64,000 nt of DNA from Marinobacter halophilus (GCF_003007685.1 NZ_PXNN01000011.1:372001-436000), one strand, 5' to 3'. Positions 8,041 to 18,529 are shown, counted from the first letter of the stretch. Program-made: numbers and translations. Notes: generated by a model not told the origin, from the sequence alone.

Positions 8041-9804
8041 TCAGGCGACAGAGCTGGTCAGGCTCGCCAATAAGGCACGCAGACGATTCGGTTTGATGGG
8101 CTTGTTGAGAATGGGCAGGTACAGTGTTCGCATCAGATTGCGGGTCTCATCACTGCGATCTGCAGTGATAACGGCGGCAGGCAAATCCCGATTCAGAAAT
8201 CGACGAACCGCATATATGGCCTCGCAACCAGTGCACTCATTGTTCAAGTGATAGTCGGCAAGGATGATATCCGGCCCAGGCCCTCCGTCGAGCAAGCTCA
8301 ACGCCTCGGATTCACTGGCCGCCGCCAATACAACGCATCCCCAACGCTCCAGAACCGCAGCCATGCTTTCCAGCACCGCTGGCTCGTTATCAATAACCAG
8401 CACGATGGTCTCGTCAAAGCCCGACGCTGCTATCGCCGCTGGTTTTCGTGTATTCCGCAGAGGCTCGTGACAGACTCGGTTCAGCGGAATCGACACCGTA
8501 AACCGAGAGCCGCGACCCGGCCGGGAAACAACGTCAATCCCGTAGCCCAGTATCCGAGCCATCCGCTCCACGATCGCCAACCCCAGTCCAACACCCTGCC
8601 GACCACCACTGCCCTGAGGCAGGAGCTGATGGAATTCGGTAAAGATATCTTGCAACTTGTGCTCTTCTATTCCGATCCCACTATCCCAAATATCGATAGC
8701 GAGCTTATCCCGGCGCTTGCGCAGACTTAGCAGTACACCACCCTGATGGGTGTAACGGAAAGCGTTACTCAACAGGTTGCGCAACACTCGCGTGAGCATT
8801 CGGTGATCGGCCTGAACGATCAGTGGCACAGTCCGCACTCGGAACTTCAACCCTGCATTGGCGGCCACCGCCTGAAACTCTTCGCCAAGACCCTTAAGCA
8901 GCTCAGCCAAGTCAAGGAACGTCAGGTCTGGCTTCATCGCCTGCTGGTCCAGTTTGGAAATGTCCAGCAAATCGGCCAGCAGATCCTCCGCACCTTCGAG
9001 CGCTCGATGAACCTGGTTCACCATCCGCTCTTCCGCCTCAGGCAGCTTGCTGTCCTGCAACGCGGAAATCATCAGGCGGGCCGCGTTCAGCGGTTGCAGT
9101 AGGTCATGGCTGGCTGCGGCCAGATATTTGTCTTTGCCACGATTGGCTTCCGTGGCGGCTTCAACCGCCACTTTGAGTTCTTGCTGGATTTTTTCGCGCT
9201 CTTCAATCTGATAGCGAAGGTCAACGTTGGCGTTGTGAAGGGCCTCGGTGCGCTCCTCTACCCGCCTCTCCAACTCGGCGTTCATCTGTTCCAGTTTCTG
9301 CCGTGACTGCACCCTCTCGCTGATATCCGCGACAAACGCTTCGACCACTTCCGGCCCGAGATCAGGCCGGCGCAGCAGGGTTACGGCTACATGCACCGGC
9401 GTTTGGTCAGCTCTGCGGAACCGGGTTTCCCGGGCACGCAGACTGCCGAAATCGAGCAATTCCTGGCGAATCGCATCGAACTCTGCGGCACTGCAGAAGA
9501 GTTGCTCTCGCAACCGGATAACGCTGGCCTGAAGCTGCTGCGGGTCGTCGTAGCCACAGATGCGCGCCATGGCCGGATTGCTGGCCAGAAAGCCGCCTCG
9601 CAGATTGGCCTGAAAGACACCGTGCAGCGCGTTTTCGAACAGCCATTTGTAGCGGTTGCGTTCCTGCTCCAGCTCTTTCAGTCGATTCTGGAGCGCGGGG
9701 TAATAATTCTTGCGGACGGACTGACTGCTCAGCCCTAAAAGGTCACCGACAGCATAACCCGCGTTCTCTGAATCAGAGGGCTTCTTTATAGACAACCTGA
9801 ACAT
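8041..9804 (-). CDS. ercS: PAS hybrid histidine kinase, ErcS-like
   Basis: 587 residues without transmembrane segments. Order: coiled coil (~38-52), PAS domain (~53-165, NPAMARICGYDD), coiled coil (~168-220), HisKA with phospho-acceptor His233 (ASHDLLQPLN), HATPase (DSGIGI, GVGLGLAI), and a C-terminal receiver domain with Asp in ILADYHL. It is cytoplasmic. The gene overlaps the 3' end of ercA by 32 bp, so translation is probably coupled. In Pseudomonas aeruginosa the ercA-ercS pair belongs to the ethanol-oxidation regulatory network next to pqqH. The same order here supports the name. Confidence 0.8.
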   Translation of the reverse strand: MFRLSIKKPSDSENAGYAVGDLLGLSSQSVRKNYYPALQNRLKELEQERNRYKWLFENALHGVFQANLRGGFLASNPAMARICGYDDPQQLQASVIRLREQLFCSAAEFDAIRQELLDFGSLRARETRFRRADQTPVHVAVTLLRRPDLGPEVVEAFVADISERVQSRQKLEQMNAELERRVEERTEALHNANVDLRYQIEEREKIQQELKVAVEAATEANRGKDKYLAAASHDLLQPLNAARLMISALQDSKLPEAEERMVNQVHRALEGAEDLLADLLDISKLDQQAMKPDLTFLDLAELLKGLGEEFQAVAANAGLKFRVRTVPLIVQADHRMLTRVLRNLLSNAFRYTHQGGVLLSLRKRRDKLAIDIWDSGIGIEEHKLQDIFTEFHQLLPQGSGGRQGVGLGLAIVERMARILGYGIDVVSRPGRGSRFTVSIPLNRVCHEPLRNTRKPAAIAASGFDETIVLVIDNEPAVLESMAAVLERWGCVVLAAASESEALSLLDGGPGPDIILADYHLNNECTGCEAIYAVRRFLNRDLPAAVITADRSDETRNLMRTLYLPILNKPIKPNRLRALLASLTSSVA

Positions 9805-10936
9805 CCCCCACGGAAGACTTCCTTGGGTTGGTCAATATGCAAGGGTCCTTCATTGCATAACCGGAAAGGTAGGGAATGTCTGAGGTGGTCACACCCAATT
9901 CCTGGAGCCGGGCCTCCAAACCCACCGTTTTCTTAAGGCCAACAATCCGGCTCATCAGGCGTTTTTTGACCTGGGCATGTGACATGCCTCTGGTGTCGAT
10001 GTCCATGGCTTCCGCTACCCGGCGAAAACGATCTTCAGCCGAGGCAAAGTTATACGCCACAACATGCTCCAACAGCAGAGCGTTGCAGAGCCCGTGCGGC
10101 AAGTCCAGAAATCCGCCCAGGCTGTGAGACATGGCATGCACGGCCCCGAGAATCGCATTGGAGAACGCCAGCCCGGCCTGCATCGACGCCAGCATGATCT
10201 GCTCCCGGAGCAGCGGATCTGACGGGTTCGCCACCAAAGGCTCCAGGTTCCGGTTGATCAACCGTATCGCCTCAAGAGCATGGGTATCGGTCAGCGGGCC
10301 GCTGCCGGTCGACACGAACGCTTCAATGGCATGCACCAACGCATCAACGCCAGTACAGGCGGTCAGATAGGCATCCATAGTTTCGGTGACTTCCGGATCA
10401 ATCAACGAAACATCCGGAACAACAGCCTTGCTGATAATCGAGAACTTGAAGCGCCGATTGGGGTCGGAAATGATCGCAAACTGGGAAACATCGGCCGACG
10501 TGCCCGCAGTGGTAGGAATCAGGATCAGTGGGGGCGACGGATTGCGGATCGTATCCACACCCTCAAACTCCAGAATGTTTCGGCCATGGGAAGCCACAAT
10601 ACCGATGCCTTTGGCGCAGTCCATGGGGCTGCCACCGCCAATCGCGACAATAACGTCACACTCACTGGCCCGGTACAGTTCGGCACCAGCCATGACTTCG
10701 TCCACTTTCGGGTTGGGAGATACCCCGGTAAATGTCGTGCAGCGAATGCCCGCTTCCGACAGCAGGGTTTCGATTTCGCCTACCCAGCCTGCCGCCGCAA
10801 CACCGGGGTCGGACACCAGGAAAACATGACGGGCACCGAAATTGCTGGCGAAATTGGCAACCGACCGGCGAGAACCGTTACCAAACACAATCTCCGGGGA
10901 GACAAATTTGCGCAGCGCAGAAATATCATAGCTCAT
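9773..10936 (-). CDS. ercA: Iron-containing alcohol dehydrogenase, ErcA-like
   Basis: 387-residue group III (Fe-type) alcohol dehydrogenase. The NAD-binding GGGSPMDCAKG, the TTAGTSADVS region, and the metal-ligand block GAVHAMSHSLGG...DLPHG are all intact. Pseudomonas ErcA has the same length and the same neighbours (ercS downstream, pqqH upstream) and is thought to work in signalling for the exa system rather than in bulk ethanol oxidation. There is a 71-bp gap to pqqH and a weak ribosome site. The catalytic substrate is unknown. Confidence 0.85.
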   Translation of the reverse strand: MSYDISALRKFVSPEIVFGNGSRRSVANFASNFGARHVFLVSDPGVAAAGWVGEIETLLSEAGIRCTTFTGVSPNPKVDEVMAGAELYRASECDVIVAIGGGSPMDCAKGIGIVASHGRNILEFEGVDTIRNPSPPLILIPTTAGTSADVSQFAIISDPNRRFKFSIISKAVVPDVSLIDPEVTETMDAYLTACTGVDALVHAIEAFVSTGSGPLTDTHALEAIRLINRNLEPLVANPSDPLLREQIMLASMQAGLAFSNAILGAVHAMSHSLGGFLDLPHGLCNALLLEHVVAYNFASAEDRFRRVAEAMDIDTRGMSHAQVKKRLMSRIVGLKKTVGLEARLQELGVTTSDIPYLSGYAMKDPCILTNPRKSSVGDVQVVYKEAL

Positions 10937-11007
10937 GACGCACAGGGACAGCCCAGTTGTTGTTATAGGAATAATAGTTGAGAGTTTAACTCAAGTTTTG
11001 TGCCGAT

Positions 11008-12882
11008 TCATTGTCCTTTTGACCGGGCCGGTGGCCCGGTTCGGACGCAGCGCTGGTAGAAGTGGCTCAGGCGCTCCAGCATGTACGCCTGATTAGCTGC
11101 CTGCCGGAACCCATGGCCCTCCTGGTCAAACCAGCACAGCTCTGCGCGCTGGCCGTGAGAGCGAAGTGCCTCAACCATCAGCCGAGTCTGCTCAGGTACG
11201 ACCACCTCATCAAGACCGCCCTGAAAGAAAATTACCGGACTTTGAATACGACTGGCCTGAATCGCCGGAGTGCGGTCGTTCCAGCGATCGGAATAGGTCT
11301 GTGGGTCTCCCAGCAGCCAGTCCAGATAGCCGGATTCGAACCGGTGCGTGGCCGCCCTGAGTTTCATCGGATCGGTCACGCCAAACAGGCTGCCGATGGC
11401 GCAGAAACGACGGGTTTGAACGCCCGCCATGAGAGCAGTATAGCCACCGGAGCTTCTGCCCTGGATAAAGGCTTTGCCGTGACTGACCAGCCCCTGCGCC
11501 GCCAGATAATCGGCGCTCCGGACCATGTCCCGCACCTCGGCGCTGCCCCATTCGCCCCCAAGAGCGAGGCGAAAGTCTCGGCCGGCGCCGGTGCTGCCGG
11601 TGTAATTCACTTCGGCGACCGCGAAGCCCCGCTGGCACCAGAACTGAACCTGCGGGTTATAAACGGCGTAGGCTGCGGACGTGGGGCCGCCATGAGCCGT
11701 CAGAATCACCGGTGGAGGCGCGTAGGTGTCAGAGACCGGCAAGTACAGGAAACCCTGAATGACAGTTGCTTGCGGCTGATCGCCCGGCACGCTGAAGGCG
11801 AGGGGCAGCGCCGGCCTGACGGAAGTGTGGGCCGGCAACCCGCCTCCGGCCAGAACATCTACCGCGCCGGTGCGCGGGCAGATTTTCAGAACGCTGTCAT
11901 AGCGATCGGCCGAACGGCCCAGGCACACCAGTTGCCCTGCCCGTAGCCGAAGATCCCGGAAATCGGTGAACGCCTCGGCCAGCCGCCGATCACCGGCGAC
12001 GTCGTCCAGCCAGAGTTCACCAATGCCGTTACGGTATCGAACCCGTGCCCAGCCGCCTCCGGCCACCGGGCAGGCGTGTTGTTCCCCCAACTGCCAGGGG
12101 GCATTGGCATGGTCTGATGCAGGGCTGCCGGCCGAGTGCCAACGGTAACGGTCCGTTTCCCGAACCACCTGCCAAGGCTGCCACCAGCCCTGATGGTCAG
12201 ACACCACCCACAGCGCCTCGCCCGCATACTGCGGTTGTTGAACAGAGCCTGGGGCTGGTGGTGCCTGCCCGGTAGTGTTCGTCAGGGAGCCATCGCTGGC
12301 CACCTCCGCCACCCAAAGCGTGGATTGCAACCAGGGCATATCCGGCAACTGCCAGCTGCACCAGGCCAGCAGGGATCCCTCGGCACTGACGGCCGGTGCG
12401 CCGTAAAAATCCAGGCCTTGGTGCAGTACCCGTATCGGTCCGGCGGCTTCAATCGCCATCAATGCCTGCTGGTTTTGCTGCTCTCGCACCGCCACGACCC
12501 GGTCACGGGTCGGGTCTGCCACCAGGCCGCCCCAGGCCTGACCGTTTCCGTTCAGCAACACCGTTCGCTCGCCGGAGTGGCGGTCCAGGCTCCAGAGACT
12601 CTGATCCTCCGACACCCAGACGATGCGCTTGGGCAGAACCGCGAAGGCACCGCCACCGTAGCCATTCAGACGACTTCGAATGCTGCCCGGGCCGGTCGGA
12701 ACACGGCGGACTCCGGTATTGCTGGTCTGCCACAGCCCCACGGTGCCGGTTGCCGGTTCCGATGCCAGCCAGAACACCTCCTGGCCACACACCCTGAGCC
12801 CCGCAAACTGGGTAAAACCGGCGCAGGCGGCTTGCGCGGATATCGGGTCAGCCCCGATAGAGCAGTCGGGAATTATGGGCAT
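11008..12882 (-). CDS. pqqH: S9-family peptidase of the PQQ operon
   Basis: 624-residue prolyl-oligopeptidase-type serine peptidase: an N-terminal beta-propeller (~30-345) and a C-terminal alpha/beta-hydrolase domain. The nucleophile is Ser477 in GRSSGG, with Asp in GGLDEVV near 565 and His in QEGHGF near 598. There is no signal peptide. It overlaps the end of pqqE by 35 bp and so belongs to the pqq operon, as pqqH does in Pseudomonas aeruginosa. A role in releasing the cross-linked Glu-Tyr from PqqA is plausible but unproven. No M16 pqqF is in the window. Confidence 0.82.
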   Translation of the reverse strand: MPIIPDCSIGADPISAQAACAGFTQFAGLRVCGQEVFWLASEPATGTVGLWQTSNTGVRRVPTGPGSIRSRLNGYGGGAFAVLPKRIVWVSEDQSLWSLDRHSGERTVLLNGNGQAWGGLVADPTRDRVVAVREQQNQQALMAIEAAGPIRVLHQGLDFYGAPAVSAEGSLLAWCSWQLPDMPWLQSTLWVAEVASDGSLTNTTGQAPPAPGSVQQPQYAGEALWVVSDHQGWWQPWQVVRETDRYRWHSAGSPASDHANAPWQLGEQHACPVAGGGWARVRYRNGIGELWLDDVAGDRRLAEAFTDFRDLRLRAGQLVCLGRSADRYDSVLKICPRTGAVDVLAGGGLPAHTSVRPALPLAFSVPGDQPQATVIQGFLYLPVSDTYAPPPVILTAHGGPTSAAYAVYNPQVQFWCQRGFAVAEVNYTGSTGAGRDFRLALGGEWGSAEVRDMVRSADYLAAQGLVSHGKAFIQGRSSGGYTALMAGVQTRRFCAIGSLFGVTDPMKLRAATHRFESGYLDWLLGDPQTYSDRWNDRTPAIQASRIQSPVIFFQGGLDEVVVPEQTRLMVEALRSHGQRAELCWFDQEGHGFRQAANQAYMLERLSHFYQRCVRTGPPARSKGQ

Positions 12883-13981
12883 TGCGATAGGTCAGATCCT
12901 CCAGCCCGGCCGTGGCGTGGTCAGCCGCGGTACGGGCTGCCAGGATGCGATCATGGTGCGGTGACTTTGAGCATACCGGGTCGGCGTTATCGGCATTGCC
13001 GGTCAGCAGGTAGGCCTGACAACGACAACCCCCGAAATCCTTGCCTTTCTCATCGCAGGAGCGGCAGGGTTCCGGCATCCAGCTGTCACCCCGGTAGTGA
13101 TTGAAACCTGGGCTGTGATACCAGATGTCGTTCAAAGGCTGGCGTTGTACGTTGGGGAAGTCGATGGGCAGCAGCCGGGCGCTGTGACACGGCAACGCCG
13201 TGCCATCCGGGGCCACGGTCAGGAACAGGCTGCCCCAACCGTTCATACAGCCTTTGGGACGCTCTTCGTAGTAGTCAGGCGTTACGAAGATCACCTTCAT
13301 CGGCTGATCCCGATCCATCAAGTCGGCGCGGTATTGGTTGACCTCCTGCTCCGCCTTCACCAGCTGGCTCTTCGACGGCATCAGCCCTTCACGGTTCTTG
13401 AAGGCCCATCCGTAGTACTGGCAGGTCGCCAATTCAACGTAATCCGCGTCCAGGTTTTCACATAACGCCAGAATATCGTTCATCTGGTGAATGTTATGGC
13501 GATGAATAACGAAATTGAGCACCATCGGATAACCGGCGGCTTTCACCGCCCGGGCCATCGCGAGTTTTTGATCAAACGCCTTGCGCGAGCCGGCCACGGC
13601 GTTATTAAGTTCCGGATCCGACGCCTGAAAGCTCACCTGGATATGATCAAGGCCAGCTTGCGCAAACGTGTCTACCTTGTCGGCGGTCAGCCCCAGCCCG
13701 GAGGTGATCAGGTTGGTGTAGTAGCCCAGCTCGCGAGCACCGGCAATCAGCTCCGGCAGGTCTTGTCTCACCAGCGGTTCACCACCCGAGAACCCTAGTT
13801 GTGCGGCACCCATGGCCCGCCCCTGGCGTAGCACATCCAGCCACTGCTCAGTGTTCAGCTCACTCTTTTGGCTGGCGTAATCGATGGGGTTGGAGCAATA
13901 GGGGCACTGCAGTGGGCAGCGGTAGGTTAACTCTGCCAGCAACCACAACGGGGGCCCGACTTTGTCTGCCAGCTCATTCAT
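12848..13981 (-). CDS. pqqE: PqqA peptide cyclase, radical SAM
   Basis: 377 residues. The radical-SAM cluster motif CPLQCPYC (Cys22, Cys26, Cys29) is followed by FSGGEP and a C-terminal SPASM region rich in Cys ([24 protein letters not shown]). PqqE makes the carbon-carbon bond between Glu and Tyr of PqqA, with PqqD as chaperone. I take the ATG at 13981, which overlaps the pqqD stop as ATGA. An ATG two codons upstream (13987) is equally possible. Confidence 0.95.
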   Translation of the reverse strand: MNELADKVGPPLWLLAELTYRCPLQCPYCSNPIDYASQKSELNTEQWLDVLRQGRAMGAAQLGFSGGEPLVRQDLPELIAGARELGYYTNLITSGLGLTADKVDTFAQAGLDHIQVSFQASDPELNNAVAGSRKAFDQKLAMARAVKAAGYPMVLNFVIHRHNIHQMNDILALCENLDADYVELATCQYYGWAFKNREGLMPSKSQLVKAEQEVNQYRADLMDRDQPMKVIFVTPDYYEERPKGCMNGWGSLFLTVAPDGTALPCHSARLLPIDFPNVQRQPLNDIWYHSPGFNHYRGDSWMPEPCRSCDEKGKDFGGCRCQAYLLTGNADNADPVCSKSPHHDRILAARTAADHATAGLEDLTYRNAHNSRLLYRG

Positions 13982-14241
13982 AACCATTCAATCCAGTGTT
14001 GTCGGATCGCTTCGGCCAGAAACGCTTCAACGTCTGCCGCAAGCGGGCCGGCCTCCGGGTACTTTTGCTCGAGGGAGGCAATGATCAATTGCACAGAGCG
14101 AGCGCCGTCCACCTCCGCCAGAATGGCACCGGCACTGTCGTTGAGTTTGACCATGCCCTCCGGGTACAACAGCACGTGACTGTTCTGTACCGGCTCCCAT
14201 TGAAACCGGAAACCGCGCCTCAGCCGGGGTATTTGCTCCAT
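13978..14241 (-). CDS. pqqD: PqqA-binding chaperone
   Basis: 87-residue PqqD with the winged-helix RiPP-recognition fold: [12 protein letters not shown] near the N-terminus and the typical [11 protein letters not shown] segment. It binds PqqA and presents it to PqqE. The start at 14241 is chosen because GAGGAG lies 7 nt upstream. An in-frame GTG at 14256 would overlap the pqqC stop. It sits between pqqC and pqqE with minimal spacing. Confidence 0.93.
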   Translation of the reverse strand: MEQIPRLRRGFRFQWEPVQNSHVLLYPEGMVKLNDSAGAILAEVDGARSVQLIIASLEQKYPEAGPLAADVEAFLAEAIRQHWIEWL

Positions 14242-14252
14242 CGCGAAACTCC

Positions 14253-15008
14253 TCACAATCCCCGGTGCCAGACAGGCTCATCGGTTACCGTATGAAACGG
14301 CGGCGTCTGGTGGACGTAAGCCATGGTTAACGCGTCCAGCAGGCTCCACAGAATATCCAGCTTGAACTGCAGGATCTCGAAGGCACGATTCTGCTCGGCT
14401 TCGGTAACGAAGTGATCGAGGGTGATTGCCAGCCCGTGCTCCACATCCCGCCGGGCTTCGGACAAACGCTTGCGGAAATAGCGATAGCCATCCGCTTCTA
14501 TCCAGGGGTAATGCTGTGGCCAACTGTCTAACCGGGACTGATGGATTTCCGGCGCGAACAGCTCCGTCAAAGACGAACACGCCGCCTCCTGCCAGGTCGC
14601 GCGGCGGGCAAAATTGAGATAGGCATCGACCGCAAAGCGGACTCCCGGCAACACGTGACGTTCATCGATGACCTCTTCCCGGGTCAGGCCGACCGCCTCT
14701 GCCAGCGACAGCCAAGCTTCGATACCGCCAACGTCGCCCTCGTGACCGTCATGATCGAGAATGCGCTGCAACCACAGGCGGCGTACCGACGCGTCCGGAC
14801 AGTTCGCCATGATGGCGGAGTCTTTTTGCGGGATTTTGATCTGGTAGTAATACCGGTTGGCCACCCAACCCCGGATTTGCTCAGGCGTACACTGGCCACC
14901 GTACATGGCCCGATGATAAGGATGATGAATATGATAATACGCACCCTTGGCCCGCAGAGCCTGTTCGAAATCGTGGCGGTTCAAGGCGGTGTTGGCTTTA
15001 GCGTTCAT
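14253..15008 (-). CDS. pqqC: Pyrroloquinoline-quinone synthase
   Basis: 251-residue cofactorless oxidase that carries out the last ring closure and eight-electron oxidation to PQQ. Family stretches YHIHHPYH (26-33), RYYYQ and [11 protein letters not shown] are intact and carry the active-site His residues. Length is typical. Its start overlaps the pqqB stop (ATGA), which shows translational coupling in the pqq operon. Confidence 0.96.
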   Translation of the reverse strand: MNAKANTALNRHDFEQALRAKGAYYHIHHPYHRAMYGGQCTPEQIRGWVANRYYYQIKIPQKDSAIMANCPDASVRRLWLQRILDHDGHEGDVGGIEAWLSLAEAVGLTREEVIDERHVLPGVRFAVDAYLNFARRATWQEAACSSLTELFAPEIHQSRLDSWPQHYPWIEADGYRYFRKRLSEARRDVEHGLAITLDHFVTEAEQNRAFEILQFKLDILWSLLDALTMAYVHQTPPFHTVTDEPVWHRGL

Positions 15009-15934
15009 GGCTGCCCCGTCAGGTCGATCTGCATGCCATCCTGGGACACTTCAATGCCATGGGCGGCCAGTTCCGCGCGCTCGGGCGAGTCTTCATCCAG
15101 GATCGGATTGGTGTTGTTGATGTGAATAAGCACCTTGCGATGGGCTGGCATGGTGTCCAGCAATTCAATCATACCCCCGGTCCCCGACTGGGCCAGATGC
15201 CCCATGGCCTGGCCTGTCTTGGTGCCGACTTCCTGGCGAATCATTTCATCATCGTGCCAGACCGTGCCATCCACCAGCAGGACATCGGCTTGCTTCATCC
15301 AGCTGCGGATGCGGTCGTCCGGCTGCCCCAGGCCAGGGGCATAAAGCACCGTCTGACCATTACGGGAATCGCGAATAAAGAGCCCGATATTATCGCCCGG
15401 GTGGGGATTGTCCCGGCGCGGCGAATAAGGCGGAGCGTTACTGACAATCGGGAAGGCCGTCAGCTCAAGAGCGGGGGCACAGGGAATCGTGAACGACTGT
15501 TGTTCGTTGGCTTCAATTTCACGCCAGTTCAGGCCACCGTTCCAGTGCTGCAACATGGTGAATAACGGAAAGCCGGTGCTTAAATCATCATGAACCTGGC
15601 GGGTGCACCAGACATCCAGCGGCAAGCCCTCGCGCAGGGACAGCAATCCGGTGGTATGGTCAACCTGGCTGTCCATCAACACGATCGCCGAAATACCCGT
15701 GTCACGTAACGAGCGGGCCGGCTGCATAGCGGGAAACGCGGCGAGTTGAGCCCGGATGTCCGGGGAGGCGTTGAAAAGAATCCAGTGTTCGCCGTCTTCG
15801 CTGATGGCGATGGATGACTGAGTGCGGGCTCTGGCGTTCAGGGTGCCGTCACGGTAGCCGGAACAATTGCGGCAATTACAGTTCCATTGGGGGAAACCGC
15901 CGCCGGCGGCCGAACCCAGAATGTGAAGATGCAT
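15005..15934 (-). CDS. pqqB: PQQ biosynthesis metallo-hydroxylase PqqB
   Basis: 309-residue metallo-beta-lactamase-fold protein. The N-terminus [19 protein letters not shown] and the CNCRNC segment are diagnostic for PqqB, and the [10 protein letters not shown] motif supplies metal ligands. It acts on the excised Glu-Tyr intermediate, hydroxylating the tyrosine. The start at 15934 has GGAGG upstream. The longer frame beginning at a GTG at 15991 would overlap pqqA. Confidence 0.95.
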   Translation of the reverse strand: MHLHILGSAAGGGFPQWNCNCRNCSGYRDGTLNARARTQSSIAISEDGEHWILFNASPDIRAQLAAFPAMQPARSLRDTGISAIVLMDSQVDHTTGLLSLREGLPLDVWCTRQVHDDLSTGFPLFTMLQHWNGGLNWREIEANEQQSFTIPCAPALELTAFPIVSNAPPYSPRRDNPHPGDNIGLFIRDSRNGQTVLYAPGLGQPDDRIRSWMKQADVLLVDGTVWHDDEMIRQEVGTKTGQAMGHLAQSGTGGMIELLDTMPAHRKVLIHINNTNPILDEDSPERAELAAHGIEVSQDGMQIDLTGQP

Positions 15935-15987
15935 GGTTAAACCTCCGGGTCGGAAACGACCAGCCCGATCGGCTGGTCGGCCGTAAT

Positions 15988-16059
15988 TCACCGGTTGGCG
16001 AAGTACATGGTTACTTCAAATCCGATCCGGAGATCTTCATACGCTGGCTTGGTCCACAT
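15988..16059 (-). CDS. pqqA: PQQ precursor peptide PqqA
   Basis: A 23-codon gene: the peptide begins [10 protein letters not shown] and ends [10 protein letters not shown]. Glu15 and Tyr19 in the E-x3-Y motif are the residues that become PQQ. A GAGGTGAG ribosome site precedes the ATG. It is the first gene of pqqABCDE-pqqH, 53 bp before pqqB. The upstream region has a dyad at 16109-16121 resembling those upstream of pedH and exaA. Confidence 0.95.
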   Translation of the reverse strand: MWTKPAYEDLRIGFEVTMYFANR

Positions 16060-16108
16060 GATGCTCACCTCTTGTCATGATTATGAGTGCGTTGCATGTC
16101 CGCGCACC

Positions 16109-16121
16109 GGGGATTTTTCCA
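16109..16121 (-). promoter_or_regulatory. Dyad element upstream of pqqA
   Basis: On the pqqA coding strand this reads TGGAAAAATCCCC, 49 nt before the start codon. It closely resembles GGGAAAAATTCCC upstream of pedH and GGGAAATATTCCC upstream of exaA, so it may be an operator shared within the alcohol regulon. The protein that binds it is unknown. Confidence 0.45.
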
Positions 16122-16165
16122 CGTGCACAACTTCATCCTAATGACAGAGCCTTCCACCCCATATG

Positions 16166-16196
16166 GTACTTTGGCACTGTTTTCTGCCGGCAGAAA
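16166..16196 (+). promoter_or_regulatory. GTACTTTGG element and 16-nt perfect palindrome upstream of the NosR-like gene
   Basis: GTACTTTGG (16166-16174) and CTGTTTTCTG (16177-16186) recur, with one mismatch and one extra spacer base, upstream of the response regulator at 35924. The overlapping TTTCTGCCGGCAGAAA (16181-16196) is a perfect palindrome, a likely operator. It is about 90 nt before the ATG at 16286, in the divergent pqqA/NosR-like promoter region. Confidence 0.5.
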
Positions 16197-16285
16197 GTAG
16201 CAAGGGATTGCCTCCGAGGTTTAATTGAGCTGGGCACTGAGCCGCCTAGCATGTAACAAAGACAATAATAACTTCTGGAGGCATC

Positions 16286-18409
16286 ATGGCCGGGCGCATT
16301 TTGCTCTCGCTGATCCTGTGTTTTGTATTCATCCATGGCCACGCGGAACCCCCGGAAGACACCCGGCAGGTCATCCAGGAACTGTTCCCCTCAGCCACCG
16401 TGATCGAAGATCAGCTACCGGACCTTCCGGTTTACCCGGTCTATCAGCTTCAGGAATTGCTCGGTTACGCGTACGTCTCCACCGAATTCAGCAAACTTCA
16501 GGGGTTTGCCGGCAAGCCGATCACCATGATGATTGGGCTGGATACCCGGGGGCGCTTCACCGGCGTTAAAGTGCTGCATCATTACGAGCCGGTGTTTCAC
16601 TACGGCATCGGCGAACAGGCGCTGACCGACTTTGTTGACCAATACGAGGGGCAGTCGCTTACCGAGCAGATTGTCATCCGGTCTTCAGGGCGGTCCGGCA
16701 AATCCACTTCAGGCAACGTGGTCTACTTTGACGGCGTCAGCAAGGCAACGGTGTCGATACTGATCATCAACGACTCGGTGTTGTCCTCGGCACTGCAGGT
16801 AGCTCGCCAAAAGCTTGAAGGGTTTGCGCAAGGGGCACCGACCAGGGCACGGCAGGATTACTTCGAGCCGCTCGACTGGGATCAGCTTCTGGAGCGGGGC
16901 TACATCCGAAAATTCAGGATTTCCGCCAGCGACGTCGAAGCGCAAGTTGGCCGGCCGCTGTCGATATACCCCGCCAATGTTGAGCCAGACCCCGGCGAGC
17001 CCTTCTCTGAGGTCTACTTTGCCTACATGAATTCGCCCATGGTCGGGCGCAATCTGCTGGGCGAGGAACGATACCAGACTTTTCGGGACCGCCTGGGCGA
17101 CAATGGCAACGTCATGATGGTGATGTCGCGGGGCACTTACCCACACATCGGGTCGGATTTTGTACCCGGCAGCACGCCGGACCGGTTTGGCCTGAACCAG
17201 AACCAGCTGTCCATTGAGTTGCGCGATCTTAACTGGCTGGAAACATCGCATCCGCTCTCCGTCCCCGGCATGCCCGATATGAACGCCATCAATCTGTTTC
17301 GGGTTGGCGGAAATGCCGGATTCAACCCAGGCGCAGAAGCCACCTTCACCATGAATGTCGTTCTGGCCCGGAATCATTTAATTTCCGATACGGCCCGCTT
17401 CGGATTCCCTCTGGCCTACTCAGACGACCTATTCGAAACGGTGGAAGTGACCGGCGGACCGGAGTTTGTTCGCGACCCCATCTGGATTGGCCTGTGGAAA
17501 GAGCGCTGGTGGCAGATCAGCGTGCTGGTGGTCAGCCTGTCATTACTGACTGTGTTCTTCGCCCGCCAGAAGACGCTGACCCGACATCCAAAACTGGTGC
17601 GTCGATTCCGCTGGGGCTTTTTGTTCTTTACCCTGTTCTTTATCGGCTTCTACGCCCAAGGCCAGCTGTCGGTGGTAAATATTTACACTCTGTTCCTCGC
17701 CATCGAAGACGGCTTCTCATTGAACGTGTTCCTGCTGGATCCTGTTATTTTCATACTCTGGACCTACACCTTCATCACCCTGTTTATCTGGGGCCGAGGG
17801 CTTTTCTGTGGCTGGCTGTGCCCTTTTGGCGTTCTGCAGGAAATGGCGTCGTGGCTGGGTCGGAAACTGAAGTTCAAACAGATCAAGGTGCCCGACTACT
17901 GGCACCGCAAACTCATTCTGATCAAGTACCCTTTACTACTGAGCATCGTGGCCGCGTCCTTTTACTCCATCACGCTGGCGGAACAGCTGTCAGAGGTGGA
18001 GCCGTTTAAAACCAGCATTACTCTGTTTTTTGTGCGCCACTGGCCCTTTGTGGTCTATGCCTTAGGCCTGCTGGCGGTTGGCATGTTTATCCACAAATTC
18101 TACTGTCGTTACCTCTGCCCCCTGGGGGCAGGCCTGGCAGTGCTCGGCCGCTTCCGCCTGTTCAGCTGGCTTGAGCGGGTAAAACGCTGCGGGCAACCCT
18201 GCCAACACTGCCGAAACGAATGTGGCATTAATGCCATCCGAAAGGATGGGCGGGTTGACTACAACGAATGTATTCAGTGCCTGGAATGCGTGGTGATTTT
18301 GCGGGATGACAGCCAATGTGTGGATTCCATCATCCGCAATAGGCAGCTCCGAAGGGGGGCACAGATTCTGGCCACGGATGCCGCCGAGGGGCAGAAAGCA
18401 AGAACCTGA
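16286..18409 (+). CDS. NosR/NirI-like FMN-binding polyferredoxin membrane protein
   Basis: 707 residues. Signal peptide (1-20), then a periplasmic FMN-binding domain with the flavinylation motif DGVSKAT (Thr155 as the likely covalent FMN site), five to six membrane helices (~410-615), paired CGWLCP (508-513) and CRYLCP (607-612) motifs, and a cytoplasmic Fe-S region (Cys635, 639, 642, 646; Cys662, 665, 668, 678). This is the full NosR architecture, which moves electrons across the membrane for N2O reductase. No nos genes are nearby. It is divergent from pqqA, so a role in the redox of the PQQ system is likelier here. Confidence 0.85.
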   Translation: MAGRILLSLILCFVFIHGHAEPPEDTRQVIQELFPSATVIEDQLPDLPVYPVYQLQELLGYAYVSTEFSKLQGFAGKPITMMIGLDTRGRFTGVKVLHHYEPVFHYGIGEQALTDFVDQYEGQSLTEQIVIRSSGRSGKSTSGNVVYFDGVSKATVSILIINDSVLSSALQVARQKLEGFAQGAPTRARQDYFEPLDWDQLLERGYIRKFRISASDVEAQVGRPLSIYPANVEPDPGEPFSEVYFAYMNSPMVGRNLLGEERYQTFRDRLGDNGNVMMVMSRGTYPHIGSDFVPGSTPDRFGLNQNQLSIELRDLNWLETSHPLSVPGMPDMNAINLFRVGGNAGFNPGAEATFTMNVVLARNHLISDTARFGFPLAYSDDLFETVEVTGGPEFVRDPIWIGLWKERWWQISVLVVSLSLLTVFFARQKTLTRHPKLVRRFRWGFLFFTLFFIGFYAQGQLSVVNIYTLFLAIEDGFSLNVFLLDPVIFILWTYTFITLFIWGRGLFCGWLCPFGVLQEMASWLGRKLKFKQIKVPDYWHRKLILIKYPLLLSIVAASFYSITLAEQLSEVEPFKTSITLFFVRHWPFVVYALGLLAVGMFIHKFYCRYLCPLGAGLAVLGRFRLFSWLERVKRCGQPCQHCRNECGINAIRKDGRVDYNECIQCLECVVILRDDSQCVDSIIRNRQLRRGAQILATDAAEGQKART

Positions 18410-18529
18410 GTGGCATCCGCGTAACTTGTTAAAAGATCTGCCGTCAGGAACCAATGACCAATACACAACGTTTTAGCTATTAGCTGGAAATATATCTAAC
18501 ATTTTATGGTTTTCTTAGAGGAGCAATTT

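Noticed and set aside
16173..16187. Sigma-54 promoter (TGGCAC...TCTGC)
   Set aside because: The GG to GC spacing is 11 nt rather than the required 10 and the -12 element is not TTGC.
18410..18529. nos gene cluster expected next to the NosR-like gene
   Set aside because: No nosZ, nosD, nosF or nosY frame is present; the next gene is a Sel1-like repeat protein.
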